Below, one piece after another: positions 52,305 through 61,022 of a stretch of DNA of 64,000 nt. Every line of letters starts with the position of its first letter. The first letter of the stretch is position 1. The position numbers and the translations under genes were made by a program. Under the pieces are notes generated by a model, which was not told the origin of the DNA, did not search any database, and saw nothing but the letters and a program-made list of their open reading frames with translations. Source of the stretch: JAPPLB01 sp965204095 (lineage in GTDB: Bacteria > Acidobacteriota > Terriglobia > Bryobacterales > UBA6623); assembly GCA_965204095.1 (NCBI GenBank), contig OZ241991.1, positions 2,728,001 to 2,792,000 of the forward strand, in the 5' to 3' direction.

Positions 52305-53974
52305 CGCTTCTAGTCCCAATTATGCAATTTGCTACTGCCAAGTGCTGTACGGAGATCCGTTGAGGAAGTCAGAGGCTCATGTGGTTGCTAACGAAAGTTT
52401 TCTTCAGGCGGAGAGCACCTACAAGAACCTGCCGTCGCGAAAAGCATAGCAATTGCTGGGTACTCATCGCAAGGACTAGTTTCCGCTACTGCCCTAGAGT
52501 GAAAGCCTGACTTGCCCTGCGGGCCGTAGCGATCACAGGGAGATCATCTCGTGCCGCCACTTGTGGAGACCGACACCCCGCTGGACGATTTACGATGCGC
52601 CGATAGTCGAGTCTGTCTTCCCTAGTCTCGCAAGCCATGTGTATGATCTGGGCTCGTAATTGAGTCGTGTCCATCCATCTCCATGACTCTCGCCCGGCCC
52701 CGCGATCCCACAGCGGAATCGCGTGGAAGTTGTTGGTTGACCACGGGATATCGCTCGCGACCAGCTGATTCGTACCGACCTCCGGACTCGATCCGCATCC
52801 GCATGACGCGCCGCACGGTCAAAGTTGCCGCGCCGTTTTCGAAAAGGACCCAGACTGTGTAAAAAGTGAAGCCAAGGCGAAGCCTCCGCTGCAGACTGTC
52901 TGGCTCAGGTATCACAAAGAGCTTGTCGGGGTTTCTTTGCGGTAACGTGGCTCGTGGCTTGCTTGAGGCTCCCAGTGAGGCTATTCCGGCCGATTTGGGT
53001 TATCGCCCGGGCCGAATCAGGTGCGGACCGCCGCGAATAACGCCGGAGTCCCGACCAACGTGGTCGCCCGGTGTCAATGGCAACCGAAAACTGCACACTT
53101 TTTGGAGAGACGTCGCTGGCGGCGCATCAAAAACCCGCCGTGTCCCATCCAGTGCTTGATCGAACCGAACGGGTGCTCGGCAGATTCCCGGCGACGGTCC
53201 AGCAGTCTGGGCTGGCTTGCCAGGCGTTCCGCCGTGCGGTCCTCTCGACCGAGGCCCCTTCGCTCCACCGGCATTACTCGGCTTCCTCGCTACTATGGGC
53301 CTCTTTGCCACCCTGCCGGCCCAAGCTGGCCCTCGCAAGTTCCCGGTTGGCGCGTGCGCGCCACCGACAGGGGTTTCCCGTGTTGCTGCTGTCTCCCTCT
53401 TTCGTGCATGCCACCGTTGATACCCCGGCGGAAACCCCCGGTGCTCGCGTCGCTCGCTTCCCGGTCGCTGGCAGCCTTCCCCGAAATAACGGCGGGGCGG
53501 CTTCCGCGTTAATCTTTTCGAGGCCTGCTCAACGTTCACTGCACGTTGTGGTCTGCACGCTCGCTGAACCGCCCAAGGCGGTCCTTTTGCATCGAAGTGC
53601 TTCAGTCCGTGTCGTTACCTCTTCGAACCGTCCCGATTGCTACCGGCTGGAGCGACAGTTGCCGGGCGGATTTCGCATCCGCCAGGAATCAGCGCCTTTC
53701 CACGGCGCACGCCAATACGTAACTTACAATCCAAATCAATGACCTTAACGCGACACTAGTGACTGGACCTATGTCGCCCGCCGTCGAGAATCGCTATCGA
53801 ACTCGCAGCTCCGACGCTGGAGTGTCGGTACAAACCCTGGCCCTGGCTCTGTCGTCTTGGGATTCAAGAATTTAGACAGCAAACGGTCTTGCCACCTCTA
53901 CCCAGACTCGACTGTGGGACAGATCGTAGGACGAGAGCCTAGCGTTCTCTCATAACACTTTTATTGTCAGTAGT
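52305..53974. other. 1.7-kb region of decayed mobile DNA, no intact gene
   Basis: Many overlapping frames exist but none is supported by a Shine-Dalgarno or a recognised domain along its length. Scattered on the minus strand are short stretches of a transposase C-terminus (53119-53190) and a possible group II intron ORF leader (53249-53305). A 20-base sequence at 53070-53089 also occurs at 2257-2276. From 52305 to 53000 nothing recognisable is seen. Confidence 0.55.
53119..53190 (-). pseudogene. Transposase C-terminal fragment
   Basis: The frame reads AEHPFGSIKHWMGHGGF and a few more residues. This is the conserved end motif of DDE_Tnp_1/IS1182-like transposases (EHPFGTIK...W...FL). No upstream catalytic part is present, so it is a relic of an element other than the IS at 49.5 kb. 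Confidence 0.6.
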
Positions 53975-54934
53975 TCAGAAAAATGGAATGGCGCGATCGG
54001 ACCAACTGATATGAATAAATCCCGTTGTACAGCGACGCGTGGTCAACCGACCCAGGCTGAAGGACACAGGCCGTCCGGGTGTGAGCGGCCTTGCCGCCTT
54101 CGGGTGCGGCTGTTGCTGGGAGGCGGACCGCTCGATCCACCGTATGGCTTTGGCAAGCCGCGCCTTCTTCGACGGAGTTCCCACCGCAGGGTCGATTCGG
54201 CCAAGTAACAGCTTGGCAACTCCCGATCGGTCCGAACTCCCCCACGCCGCCTCCGGCAGTCGGACGCTGCCCTCCGCGTCCTCCCCGAAAACATCGCCCC
54301 AGATATGGCTGATAGCCACGATTTGAAACGGCACGGCCTCCCCCGCCGCGGCCGGATCGGGAAGGTACTCGATCGTCAGGCGGTCACCGAAAACAATGCC
54401 GCTCCAGAAGTCCCCGTCGCCGTACTGGCCCATGCCGGTATAGGGTCCGACGGCCTGCCCGTCCTCCGAATGGAGCCAGAGACGGCCCGATCCGATGGCG
54501 AAGTACCGGAAGTGAACGCGCAGGGCGCGGGCGCTGGGGGAGGTCAACTTCAGCCGCCAGAGGCGCCCGGCCTCTGTCGATTGCCATGCTCCCTCGGCGG
54601 TCGTCCTGACGATCCCTCCGGAGAAGTTTATCTTGAGAGCCCCCTCCGGCAAGCGGCGGTGGACGCCAATGATGGGAGGCCGGCCCTCTTGCGGCTGCAA
54701 ACGCTGCAAATCTTCGGGACCCAACGGTGGTAGAGCAACCTCGGCGGGCGGCGGAAGACTCAGTTGCAGGCTGGGCGGCCCGGCCGCCGCCTTGCGCTCG
54801 GCTGACGACTCTTTCGACCGCTCCGGGTTGTCCGAAACCAGTGGCCCGATCCGTTGGGCCTGAGCCGGTAGAGGCAGCAGAGCAAGCGTCAGAAGAAAGA
54901 AAATCCCCGAGTGGCGCAATACCAGCGACACCAT
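53975..54934 (-). CDS. Secreted protein resembling the N-terminal half of a trypsin-like/lysyl endopeptidase, probably truncated
   Basis: The product is about 319 residues from ATG 54934 (AGGA Shine-Dalgarno, signal peptide FFLLTLALLPLPAQAQ). ATG 54964 is an alternative. The central domain (WRLKLTSPSARALRVHFRYF, SGRLWLHSEDGQAVGPYTG, RLTIEYLPDP) resembles the propeptide/galactose-binding-like region before the catalytic domain in lysyl-endopeptidase-type serine proteases. No catalytic His/Asp/Ser domain follows. Instead the frame runs into low-complexity sequence and stops close to the decayed mobile region, so the 3' part has likely been lost. Functional assignment is tentative. Confidence 0.55.
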   Translation of the reverse strand: MVSLVLRHSGIFFLLTLALLPLPAQAQRIGPLVSDNPERSKESSAERKAAAGPPSLQLSLPPPAEVALPPLGPEDLQRLQPQEGRPPIIGVHRRLPEGALKINFSGGIVRTTAEGAWQSTEAGRLWRLKLTSPSARALRVHFRYFAIGSGRLWLHSEDGQAVGPYTGMGQYGDGDFWSGIVFGDRLTIEYLPDPAAAGEAVPFQIVAISHIWGDVFGEDAEGSVRLPEAAWGSSDRSGVAKLLLGRIDPAVGTPSKKARLAKAIRWIERSASQQQPHPKAARPLTPGRPVSFSLGRLTTRRCTTGFIHISWSDRAIPFF

Positions 54935-55196
54935 GGGAGTTTTCCTGTCAGCGGATTGGTTCATATGCTCAATGTGCCTTTCTGCATTCTGGGGCGTCTC
55001 GGCGAAGATGGCACCTTGGCACGCATCCAGAATTGCCAATGGCATCGAGGGGCGAATTCCCCGCTGATCTGAGTGGTGTTGCTGGTCAGATTTGTTGATC
55101 CATCGTCCGGGTTGGATTCGGGTTTGGGTCCAGGTCAGATTCCCATCTCCTTAGACCGTCTGCTCAAGGCTCTCGACGGCCCCGGCCCGCATCTCC

Positions 55197-56267
55197 TCAC
55201 GGCTCCGGTCCACGATCCTCTGGCACCGCCAGCAGGCCGCGGTCCCGAAGTTCCTGGTAGATGGCCTCTCCCAACAGGCGGTATCCCTCGGGGTTGGGAT
55301 GGCGCGGGTCGCCGTAGAGGTCGCTTCTCCCGGCGTAGATCCCGGTCAGATCGGCGCAGTAGGGAAGGCGCTCGCAGCGGACCTGGGCCGCCTCGTAATA
55401 GCGGGTCAGGGCCTCGTGGTAGGGCGTCCCGTCCGGGTGCAACCGTTGACTCCGTTCTTTCCACATCTCTTCTTCGCGGGCAGACCGCTCATAGCTCCCG
55501 AATCCCATGATGGGTTGCAGGACCGCCAGGTAACGGATGCCGAACTCCCGGCAAACGGCGTTCATGATGCGCACGTTCTTCTCCCAAACCTCTTCGGCCT
55601 TCATTTCGGCCGGATGGCCCCAGTGCGGCTCCTGCAGGATCACTTCGCCGGAGGACCCCAGCAGACGCGCCAGGTTGGGCAGGAACACGCTCTGCGAGGC
55701 CGAGCCGGCCACGTATTCCATGATCTCCCGCTGGGGCTCGTTCACCATCGGAGTCGACGGGGAGATGGACTTGACCAGACCCAGGTCGTTGACGCCGTCC
55801 ACCGAGATCACCACGTGCGGATTCAGAGCCAGGGCGTCCCGGATCAGCTTGATCACTTCCTGGTTGGTGGAGTAGCTGCCGACGCCGCCGTTGTGGATGC
55901 GGGCCGGAATACCATCGCTCGCCAGGAGCTTCGAGAGGGTGCCGGACCAGTGTCCCTGATTGAAGGGATCGGTGGTGGAGCCTCCCAGGGCCACGATGCG
56001 GAGAGTGCCTTCCCCTTCTCCCTCTCCGAAGACCTGGAAAGCCGGCTCGAGTGCGTAGCCCAAGTGCGGATCCACGGCCAGAGGCCCCCGTGAGGTCCCG
56101 TCGAATCCCCTGGCCAGTCGGCGGTGAAACTCACCTCCGCGAGACACCAGGAAGCCCGGAGCCGGCCCGGAGCCGGAGCCCAGCGAAAGCAGCAGCCACG
56201 CCGCCCCCTCCAGGACAATCAGCAGGACCATCGCCGTCCCGATTCCGATTCCCAGCTTGCGGATCAT
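55197..56267 (-). CDS. SGNH/GDSL-type hydrolase, membrane-anchored
   Basis: The 356-residue protein has an N-terminal hydrophobic anchor (IGIGTAMVLLIVLEGAAWLL). The SGNH catalytic blocks follow: block I IVALGGSTTDPFNQG (Ser97), a block II glycine in NGGVGSYSTNQE, block III VDGVNDLG (Asn), and block V GDPRHPNPEGY (Asp/His near 329-332). Such enzymes deacetylate or de-esterify polysaccharides and other acyl esters. The location is likely periplasmic, on the outer face of the inner membrane. The start at 56267 is the only ATG compatible with the anchor. It appears monocistronic. Confidence 0.87.
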   Translation of the reverse strand: MIRKLGIGIGTAMVLLIVLEGAAWLLLSLGSGSGPAPGFLVSRGGEFHRRLARGFDGTSRGPLAVDPHLGYALEPAFQVFGEGEGEGTLRIVALGGSTTDPFNQGHWSGTLSKLLASDGIPARIHNGGVGSYSTNQEVIKLIRDALALNPHVVISVDGVNDLGLVKSISPSTPMVNEPQREIMEYVAGSASQSVFLPNLARLLGSSGEVILQEPHWGHPAEMKAEEVWEKNVRIMNAVCREFGIRYLAVLQPIMGFGSYERSAREEEMWKERSQRLHPDGTPYHEALTRYYEAAQVRCERLPYCADLTGIYAGRSDLYGDPRHPNPEGYRLLGEAIYQELRDRGLLAVPEDRGPEP

Positions 56268-56380
56268 CTGACCAGCCTCCGAATCATCGCCGTCCTGGCG
56301 GATAATCGGTCTTCATCATAGGGTGGCGCCGGCCGGAGGGAAACCGGGACGGAAGCTCTTGGCTGCAAAGGCGGGAAAGG

Positions 56381-56407
56381 TCGTGCCTCGTGCCTCGTGC
56401 CTCGTGA
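56381..56407 (-). repeat. Heptamer array on the minus strand
   Basis: The plus strand reads GTGCCTC three times, that is ACGAGGC units on the minus strand. It is followed at about 56440 by a related CTCGTGATTCGG. It lies in the gap 56268-56523, which otherwise shows nothing. Confidence 0.65.
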
Positions 56408-56523
56408 AAGGCAAAGGCAAAAAACCCAGAACGGCGGATTCTCGTGATTCGGCAAGCGGCTTGTCGTGCGGTCCGGCTTCTTCAAGCGCAACGCATGAAC
56501 TGATTGCCGCCTTCTCAGCCCGG

Positions 56524-56690
56524 TAGCCTGCATGTCTCACCATGTGGCGAGGTGAAGTGCATGAGAGGGCCGTCAGGACGAGGCGCGCACCGCTTGGCGC
56601 AGCCAATATGGTCTTTAAGGTTTTTCACTAACAACTAAAAACGATCCACTATCCACTGCCTTTCTATCGAGTGGTGAGAAATGCGGGTCA
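56524..56690. repeat. 183-bp element copy with variant heptamer interior
   Basis: The left end is TAGCCTGCATGTCTCACC and the right end is GTGGTGAGAAATGCGGGTCA. The interior after GGTCTTTAAGGTTTTTC consists of 7-base units of another type (ACTAACA, ACTAAAA, ACGATCC, ACTATCC; 56627-56660). The right end overlaps the stop codon (TGA, 56690-56688) of the DUF1501 gene. Confidence 0.8.
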
Positions 56691-58073
56691 GGTCAAAATG
56701 TCGGTGGCGACCTTGCCGTGGACGTCGGTGAGCCGGAAGTCGCGGCCCGCGTAGCGATAGGTGAGCTTCGTGTGGTCGAGGCCGAGCTGGTGGAGAATGG
56801 TGGCGTGAAGGTCGTGGAGATGGACACGGCCTTCAACCGCCGCGCCCGTAACGTCGCAAGCCCCATGCTGGAGACCGCCCTTGACGCCGCCTCCCGCCAT
56901 CCACATGGTGTAGCCGCGGTGGTTGTGGCGGCGTCCGTCGGACTTGTCGTTCTGTTCGTACGACGACCGGCCGAACTCGCCGCCCCATACGAGCAACGTT
57001 TCGTCGAGAAGGCCTCTCTGCTTCAAATCGGTGATGAGCGCCGCGATCGGACGGTCGACGGCGGTTGCATTCCTTTGCAGGCGTTCGCGGATCTTGGCGT
57101 GCTGGTCCCAGCCCCGGTGGCCGATCTCGATGAAGCGCACGCCTGCCTCCGCCATCCGGCGCGCCAGCAGGCACTGTGTTCCGTAATCCTTCGTCGCATC
57201 GTCGTCCAGGCCATACATCTGCCTGGTTTTTTCGGACTCGCGCGATATGTCCATGACTTGCGGCACGGCGTTCTGCATGCGGAAGGCGAGCTCGTACGAT
57301 TGGATGATGCCCTCCAACTGCCGGTCGACCTCGGCGCGCTCCAGCATGTTGCGGTTCATCGACTGGATGAAGTCGATCTGCTCGCGTTGCTCCCTGGTCG
57401 AGATGCGGGCGTTACGGATGTTCTCGATCGGATCCTGGTCCTCCTTGATGTTGATTCGTGTCCCTTGATAGGTGGCGGGCATGAATGCCGAGCCATAGAG
57501 CTGCGCTCCGCCGAATACGGGCGGGTTGATCGTGACGAAGCCGGGCAGATCCTGATTTTCCGTCCCCAGGCCGTAGAGCGCCCAAGCTCCGATGGAAGGC
57601 CGCACGAAGGTGATGCTGCCGGTGTGCGCGAAGACGGTGGCCTGCGGATGGGCCGGAGTGTCGGTGTGCATGCCGTTCAGCAGGCACAGGTCGTCGGCAT
57701 GCTTCGCTAATTCGGGAAAGATCTCGGAAATGTAGATTCCGCTTTGACCGTGCCGCTGGAACTTGAATTGGGCGGGCAGGATCTTGCCGCTTGTGTTGAC
57801 ACCGTTCAGTTCGGAGCCGACTTCCTGGCCGGCAGCCTTGTCAAGCTCGGGATTGTATTCGAACGTGTCATGCTGGCTGGGTCCGCCCTGCATGAACATC
57901 AGGATGACCCGCTTCGCCTTGGCTTCGAAGTGGGGCTTCTTCGGCAGGAGAGGGTTTCGGAAACCGTTTGCGAGCGCGGCTTGTTCGCTTGCCAGTCCCG
58001 CCCAGGCGAGATAGCCGAATCCGCAGGCGGCGTTCTTCAGGAGGAAGCGGCGTGTGCAACTTGAGTCCGTCAT
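56688..58073 (-). CDS. DUF1501 domain-containing protein (Tat-like signal)
   Basis: The 461-residue protein begins TRRFLLKNAACGFGYLAWAG, a twin-arginine-like export signal. It contains the family motifs KRVILMFMQGGPSQHDTFEY, GIYISEIFPELAKHADDLCL, IEIGHRGWDQHAK, TLLVWGGEFGRSSYEQ and HNHRGYTMWMAGGGVKGG. ATG 58073 is chosen because the longer in-frame start at 58103 lies inside a dispersed repeat. It follows the DUF1549/1553 gene in the same direction, separated by the 183-bp element. It is the partner of that gene. Confidence 0.9.
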   Translation of the reverse strand: MTDSSCTRRFLLKNAACGFGYLAWAGLASEQAALANGFRNPLLPKKPHFEAKAKRVILMFMQGGPSQHDTFEYNPELDKAAGQEVGSELNGVNTSGKILPAQFKFQRHGQSGIYISEIFPELAKHADDLCLLNGMHTDTPAHPQATVFAHTGSITFVRPSIGAWALYGLGTENQDLPGFVTINPPVFGGAQLYGSAFMPATYQGTRINIKEDQDPIENIRNARISTREQREQIDFIQSMNRNMLERAEVDRQLEGIIQSYELAFRMQNAVPQVMDISRESEKTRQMYGLDDDATKDYGTQCLLARRMAEAGVRFIEIGHRGWDQHAKIRERLQRNATAVDRPIAALITDLKQRGLLDETLLVWGGEFGRSSYEQNDKSDGRRHNHRGYTMWMAGGGVKGGLQHGACDVTGAAVEGRVHLHDLHATILHQLGLDHTKLTYRYAGRDFRLTDVHGKVATDILT

Positions 58074-58093
58074 CGTCTGATCCTTGCTCCAGT

Positions 58094-58276
58094 TAGCCTG
58101 CATTTCTCACCACGTGGCGAGACGAAGTGCGTGAGAGGGCCGTCAGGACTAGGCGCGAGCCGCTTGGCGCGCGCAGGCGTACTTGAACAGTACGTTGAGC
58201 ACGGCAAGCAAGCGCAACGAAGTCCTGGCGGCCGTATGGCGTGCTTCGGCCGTCGGGTGGTGAGAAATGCAGGCTA
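58094..58276. repeat. Complete 183-bp inverted-repeat element, copy B
   Basis: Near-identical over its length to the copy at 4918-5100, with TAGCCTGCATTTCTC at the left and its complement at the right. Flanking bases give TTAG at the left and CTAG at the right. It sits between the DUF1549/1553 gene and its DUF1501 partner, about 20 bases before the latter's start codon. Confidence 0.92.
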
Positions 58277-58306
58277 GCAATAACTGGTCGGCCCTCCTGT
58301 TGTTCT

Positions 58307-60733
58307 TCAGCCACGATAGCGGAACTCGGCGCTGCCGAACAATGCCTGATACAGCCGAGCCCAGGCCTGTTGTGCCTGTGGCGCCGAGGACTCGGTCTGA
58401 TTCGTCGTGTCGTAGGCGCTCCGCACAAAGGCAAGCGCCCGCTCCAGCTCCTGCCGCGTCGGTTCCCTCGAAAGGACCTGTCGGTACACGTGCTTCACAC
58501 GGTCGTGGTCGTCCGCGGTCGAGGCCAGAAGCCGTTCGGAGGCGGCATTCGCCTGCCTTCGCGCAAACGGGCTGTTCAAGAAGAAGAGAGCCTGTGTCGC
58601 GACGGTCGTAACGTCGCGTGCGCCGTCCGCTTCACTGGACTCGGGGAAGTCGAACGTCTCGAAGAACCGGCTGAGTTGAGTCCGTATGACGGGAACGTAG
58701 ACGCTTCGGTAGTTCTGCTCCATGTCCCAAGGTTCCAACTGCTTGTTCCCCGCTCGCACTTGAGCGTTTCTTTTCCACCGCTGAACCGGAGACCCGCGCG
58801 GCGGCTCGAGTTGCAGTTCCCTGCTGACGAACAACATCGCGTCCCGAATGGCCTCGACTTCCAGCCGTCGCCGATTCATGCGCCACAGCAGCTTGTTGTC
58901 GGGATCGTTCTCGAAGTTCGCGCGGTGAAACCTGGTCGAAAGCTGATAGCTGCGGCTGAGCATGATTTCCCGAATGACGCTCTTTACCGACCAGCCCTGG
59001 TCCATGAATTGGACCGCCAGGTAGTCCAGCAATCCCGGATGCGAGGGCTGTTCGCCCATCTTTCCGAAATTGTCGACGCTGCTGACCAGGCCGCGGCCGA
59101 ACAGGTGGTGCCAGATGCGGTTCACCATCACTCGCGCCGTAAGCGGGTTGTCCCGCCGGACCAGCCATTGCGCCAGTTGCCGGCGGCCGCTTTCGCTGTC
59201 GCTGATGTTCGGCCGGCCGGCAGCCTCTCGATCAAGCACCTGCAGGAACCCGCGCGGCACCTCTTCCCCGAGAGTGTGGGGGTCTCCTCCGATGTTGATG
59301 CGGCAAGGCTGTATGGCGTCACTGTCCTTGACGCCCATCGCCACGTTCCACGGCAACGGCAACTCGTCGAGTTCCTTCGACAGGTCCCGAACCTTCTTCC
59401 GGTCCTCGGCTTTGATGGCCTCTTGGATCTGCCGCCACAACTCGTCCCGCCGGAGCTCTGCCCAGCCGGCCCGCGATTCCGCGGAGCTCGACGCTCGATT
59501 CAGCCGCATGAGCTTGTCGACCTTGAAGTAGCCGGCGCCGTACTTGGGACGCTGGCGCAGTCCGCCCTTGAGTTCCGTGCTGCGGAAGATCCCGGCCAGC
59601 GCGTAATAGTCACGTGTCGGAATCGGATCGAACTTGTGGTCGTGACAACGGGCGCATCCGACGGTCAGCCCGAGGATGGTGCGCGATGTCACGTTGATCA
59701 TCTCGTCGGCCACGTCCATCGGATACAGCACTCGGTCCGGCTCGTTGAGATCGTGGGCGCCCAGGGCGAGAAACCCCGTCGCTGTCACCTGCTCGCGCCG
59801 TTGCCAGTCGGCTTCGGAGGGCAGCAGATCGCCGGCGATTTGCTCGCCGACGAACCGGTCGTAGGGCTTATCGCGGTTGAAGGCGTCGATGACGTAATCG
59901 CGGTAGCGCCAGGCCACCGGAAAGGGATAGTTCAGCGTTCGGCCCATGGTTTCGCCATAGCGGGCGACATCGAGCCAATGGCGTCCCCAACGTTCGCCGA
60001 ACCGCGGAGACCGCAGCAAACGGTCGACCACCTTGCGGAAGGCATGCTCATCCGGGTCATTGACAAAGGAGTCGATTTCCTTAGGCGTCGGAGGCAGGCC
60101 GAGCAGATCGAACGTGGCGCGGCGAAGAAGGGCGGGACGGTCAGCGTCGGCGACGGCCGACAGGCCGGTCTGCTCGCGCTTCGCCAGGAGGAACTGATCC
60201 ACTGCGCCTCGCGGCCAGGAAAGATCGTTCACGGGCGGGAGTTTCGCCCGCTCGGGGGCTTGGAAAGCCCAGTACCGCCGCCCCTTCTTCAGGTCGATCT
60301 GGGATTCCTGTTTGACGACTGCCTGTTCTCTCGGATCCGGGGCTCCTCTCTCGACCCATTGCCTGAAGTCCGCGATCACCTGCGCGGACAGCTTGCCCGT
60401 CGGAGGCATCTTCAGTTCGGATTCGTAACTCAGCGCCTCGAGCAGCAGGCTGTCGGCGGCACTGCCCGGTACGATCGCCTCTCCCCGGTTGCCGCCGCGT
60501 AGGACACCTTCTCGACTATCGAGCCTCAACCCGCCCATGGCGGTCTTGGCCTCGGCGGAGTGGCAAGTGTAGCAGTGCCGCGCCAGTATCGGCCGGATTT
60601 TGCTTTCGAAGAAATGCAGGTCGTCCGGAGAAACCCTGTCAGCGCCTTCAGCCCATGGACCGAAGGCTGATGCGAAGACAAGAAGAAGGAAGAACCTGAA
60701 CAGGAAACCGGGCCGTAGGCTTGCGCAACTCAT
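58307..60733 (-). CDS. PSCyt1-DUF1549-DUF1553 secreted cytochrome-type protein
   Basis: The 808-residue protein has a signal peptide (FLFRFFLLLVFASAFGPWAEG). A PSCyt1 heme domain follows with CYTCH near residue 55 and MPPTGKLSAQ as its distal region. DUF1549 has LRRATFDLLGLPPTPKEID and a second CARCHDHK motif, and DUF1553 has NRIWHHLFGRGLVSS. There is no LamG insert, unlike the paralogue at 33.5 kb. ATG 60733 has GGGGA upstream; 60778 is a weaker alternative. It is divergent from the DUF1592 gene across a 289-base spacer that must hold both promoters. Role inferred as extracellular, polysaccharide-related. Confidence 0.9.
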   Translation of the reverse strand: MSCASLRPGFLFRFFLLLVFASAFGPWAEGADRVSPDDLHFFESKIRPILARHCYTCHSAEAKTAMGGLRLDSREGVLRGGNRGEAIVPGSAADSLLLEALSYESELKMPPTGKLSAQVIADFRQWVERGAPDPREQAVVKQESQIDLKKGRRYWAFQAPERAKLPPVNDLSWPRGAVDQFLLAKREQTGLSAVADADRPALLRRATFDLLGLPPTPKEIDSFVNDPDEHAFRKVVDRLLRSPRFGERWGRHWLDVARYGETMGRTLNYPFPVAWRYRDYVIDAFNRDKPYDRFVGEQIAGDLLPSEADWQRREQVTATGFLALGAHDLNEPDRVLYPMDVADEMINVTSRTILGLTVGCARCHDHKFDPIPTRDYYALAGIFRSTELKGGLRQRPKYGAGYFKVDKLMRLNRASSSAESRAGWAELRRDELWRQIQEAIKAEDRKKVRDLSKELDELPLPWNVAMGVKDSDAIQPCRINIGGDPHTLGEEVPRGFLQVLDREAAGRPNISDSESGRRQLAQWLVRRDNPLTARVMVNRIWHHLFGRGLVSSVDNFGKMGEQPSHPGLLDYLAVQFMDQGWSVKSVIREIMLSRSYQLSTRFHRANFENDPDNKLLWRMNRRRLEVEAIRDAMLFVSRELQLEPPRGSPVQRWKRNAQVRAGNKQLEPWDMEQNYRSVYVPVIRTQLSRFFETFDFPESSEADGARDVTTVATQALFFLNSPFARRQANAASERLLASTADDHDRVKHVYRQVLSREPTRQELERALAFVRSAYDTTNQTESSAPQAQQAWARLYQALFGSAEFRYRG

Positions 60734-61022
60734 TCGCGTTCCCCGGTCGCGTTGAGATCGCCACGCGTGCAAAAGCACTGGTGAAGCTTGGCGCTAACAG
60801 TATCTCACAAGTGTTGTTTGTGGTAGACATGAACCGCAACTGATCCACAGACCCGGAGAAATATCTCGGATTGGGAAAGGGATCGTCATCGCGAACCACA
60901 CCGCTACCCGGCGATGAGCACGGCGCTCACCAATCCAGGCAGGCGGATCGACAAGGCAACTCCAAGACGAGTGGGCCTGATTCAGGCATAATGAACGGGG
61001 TCGATAGGTTCTCCAACAGCCC

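Noticed and set aside
53071..53742. 223-residue plus-strand ORF
   Set aside because: Similar peptides are often annotated as hypothetical proteins, but no Shine-Dalgarno or domain is seen, and the opposite strand holds mobile-element fragments; treated as non-coding decayed DNA.
58241..60502. 753-residue plus-strand frame
   Set aside because: Antisense shadow of the DUF1549/1553 gene and part of a repeat; the opposite frame has complete family motifs.
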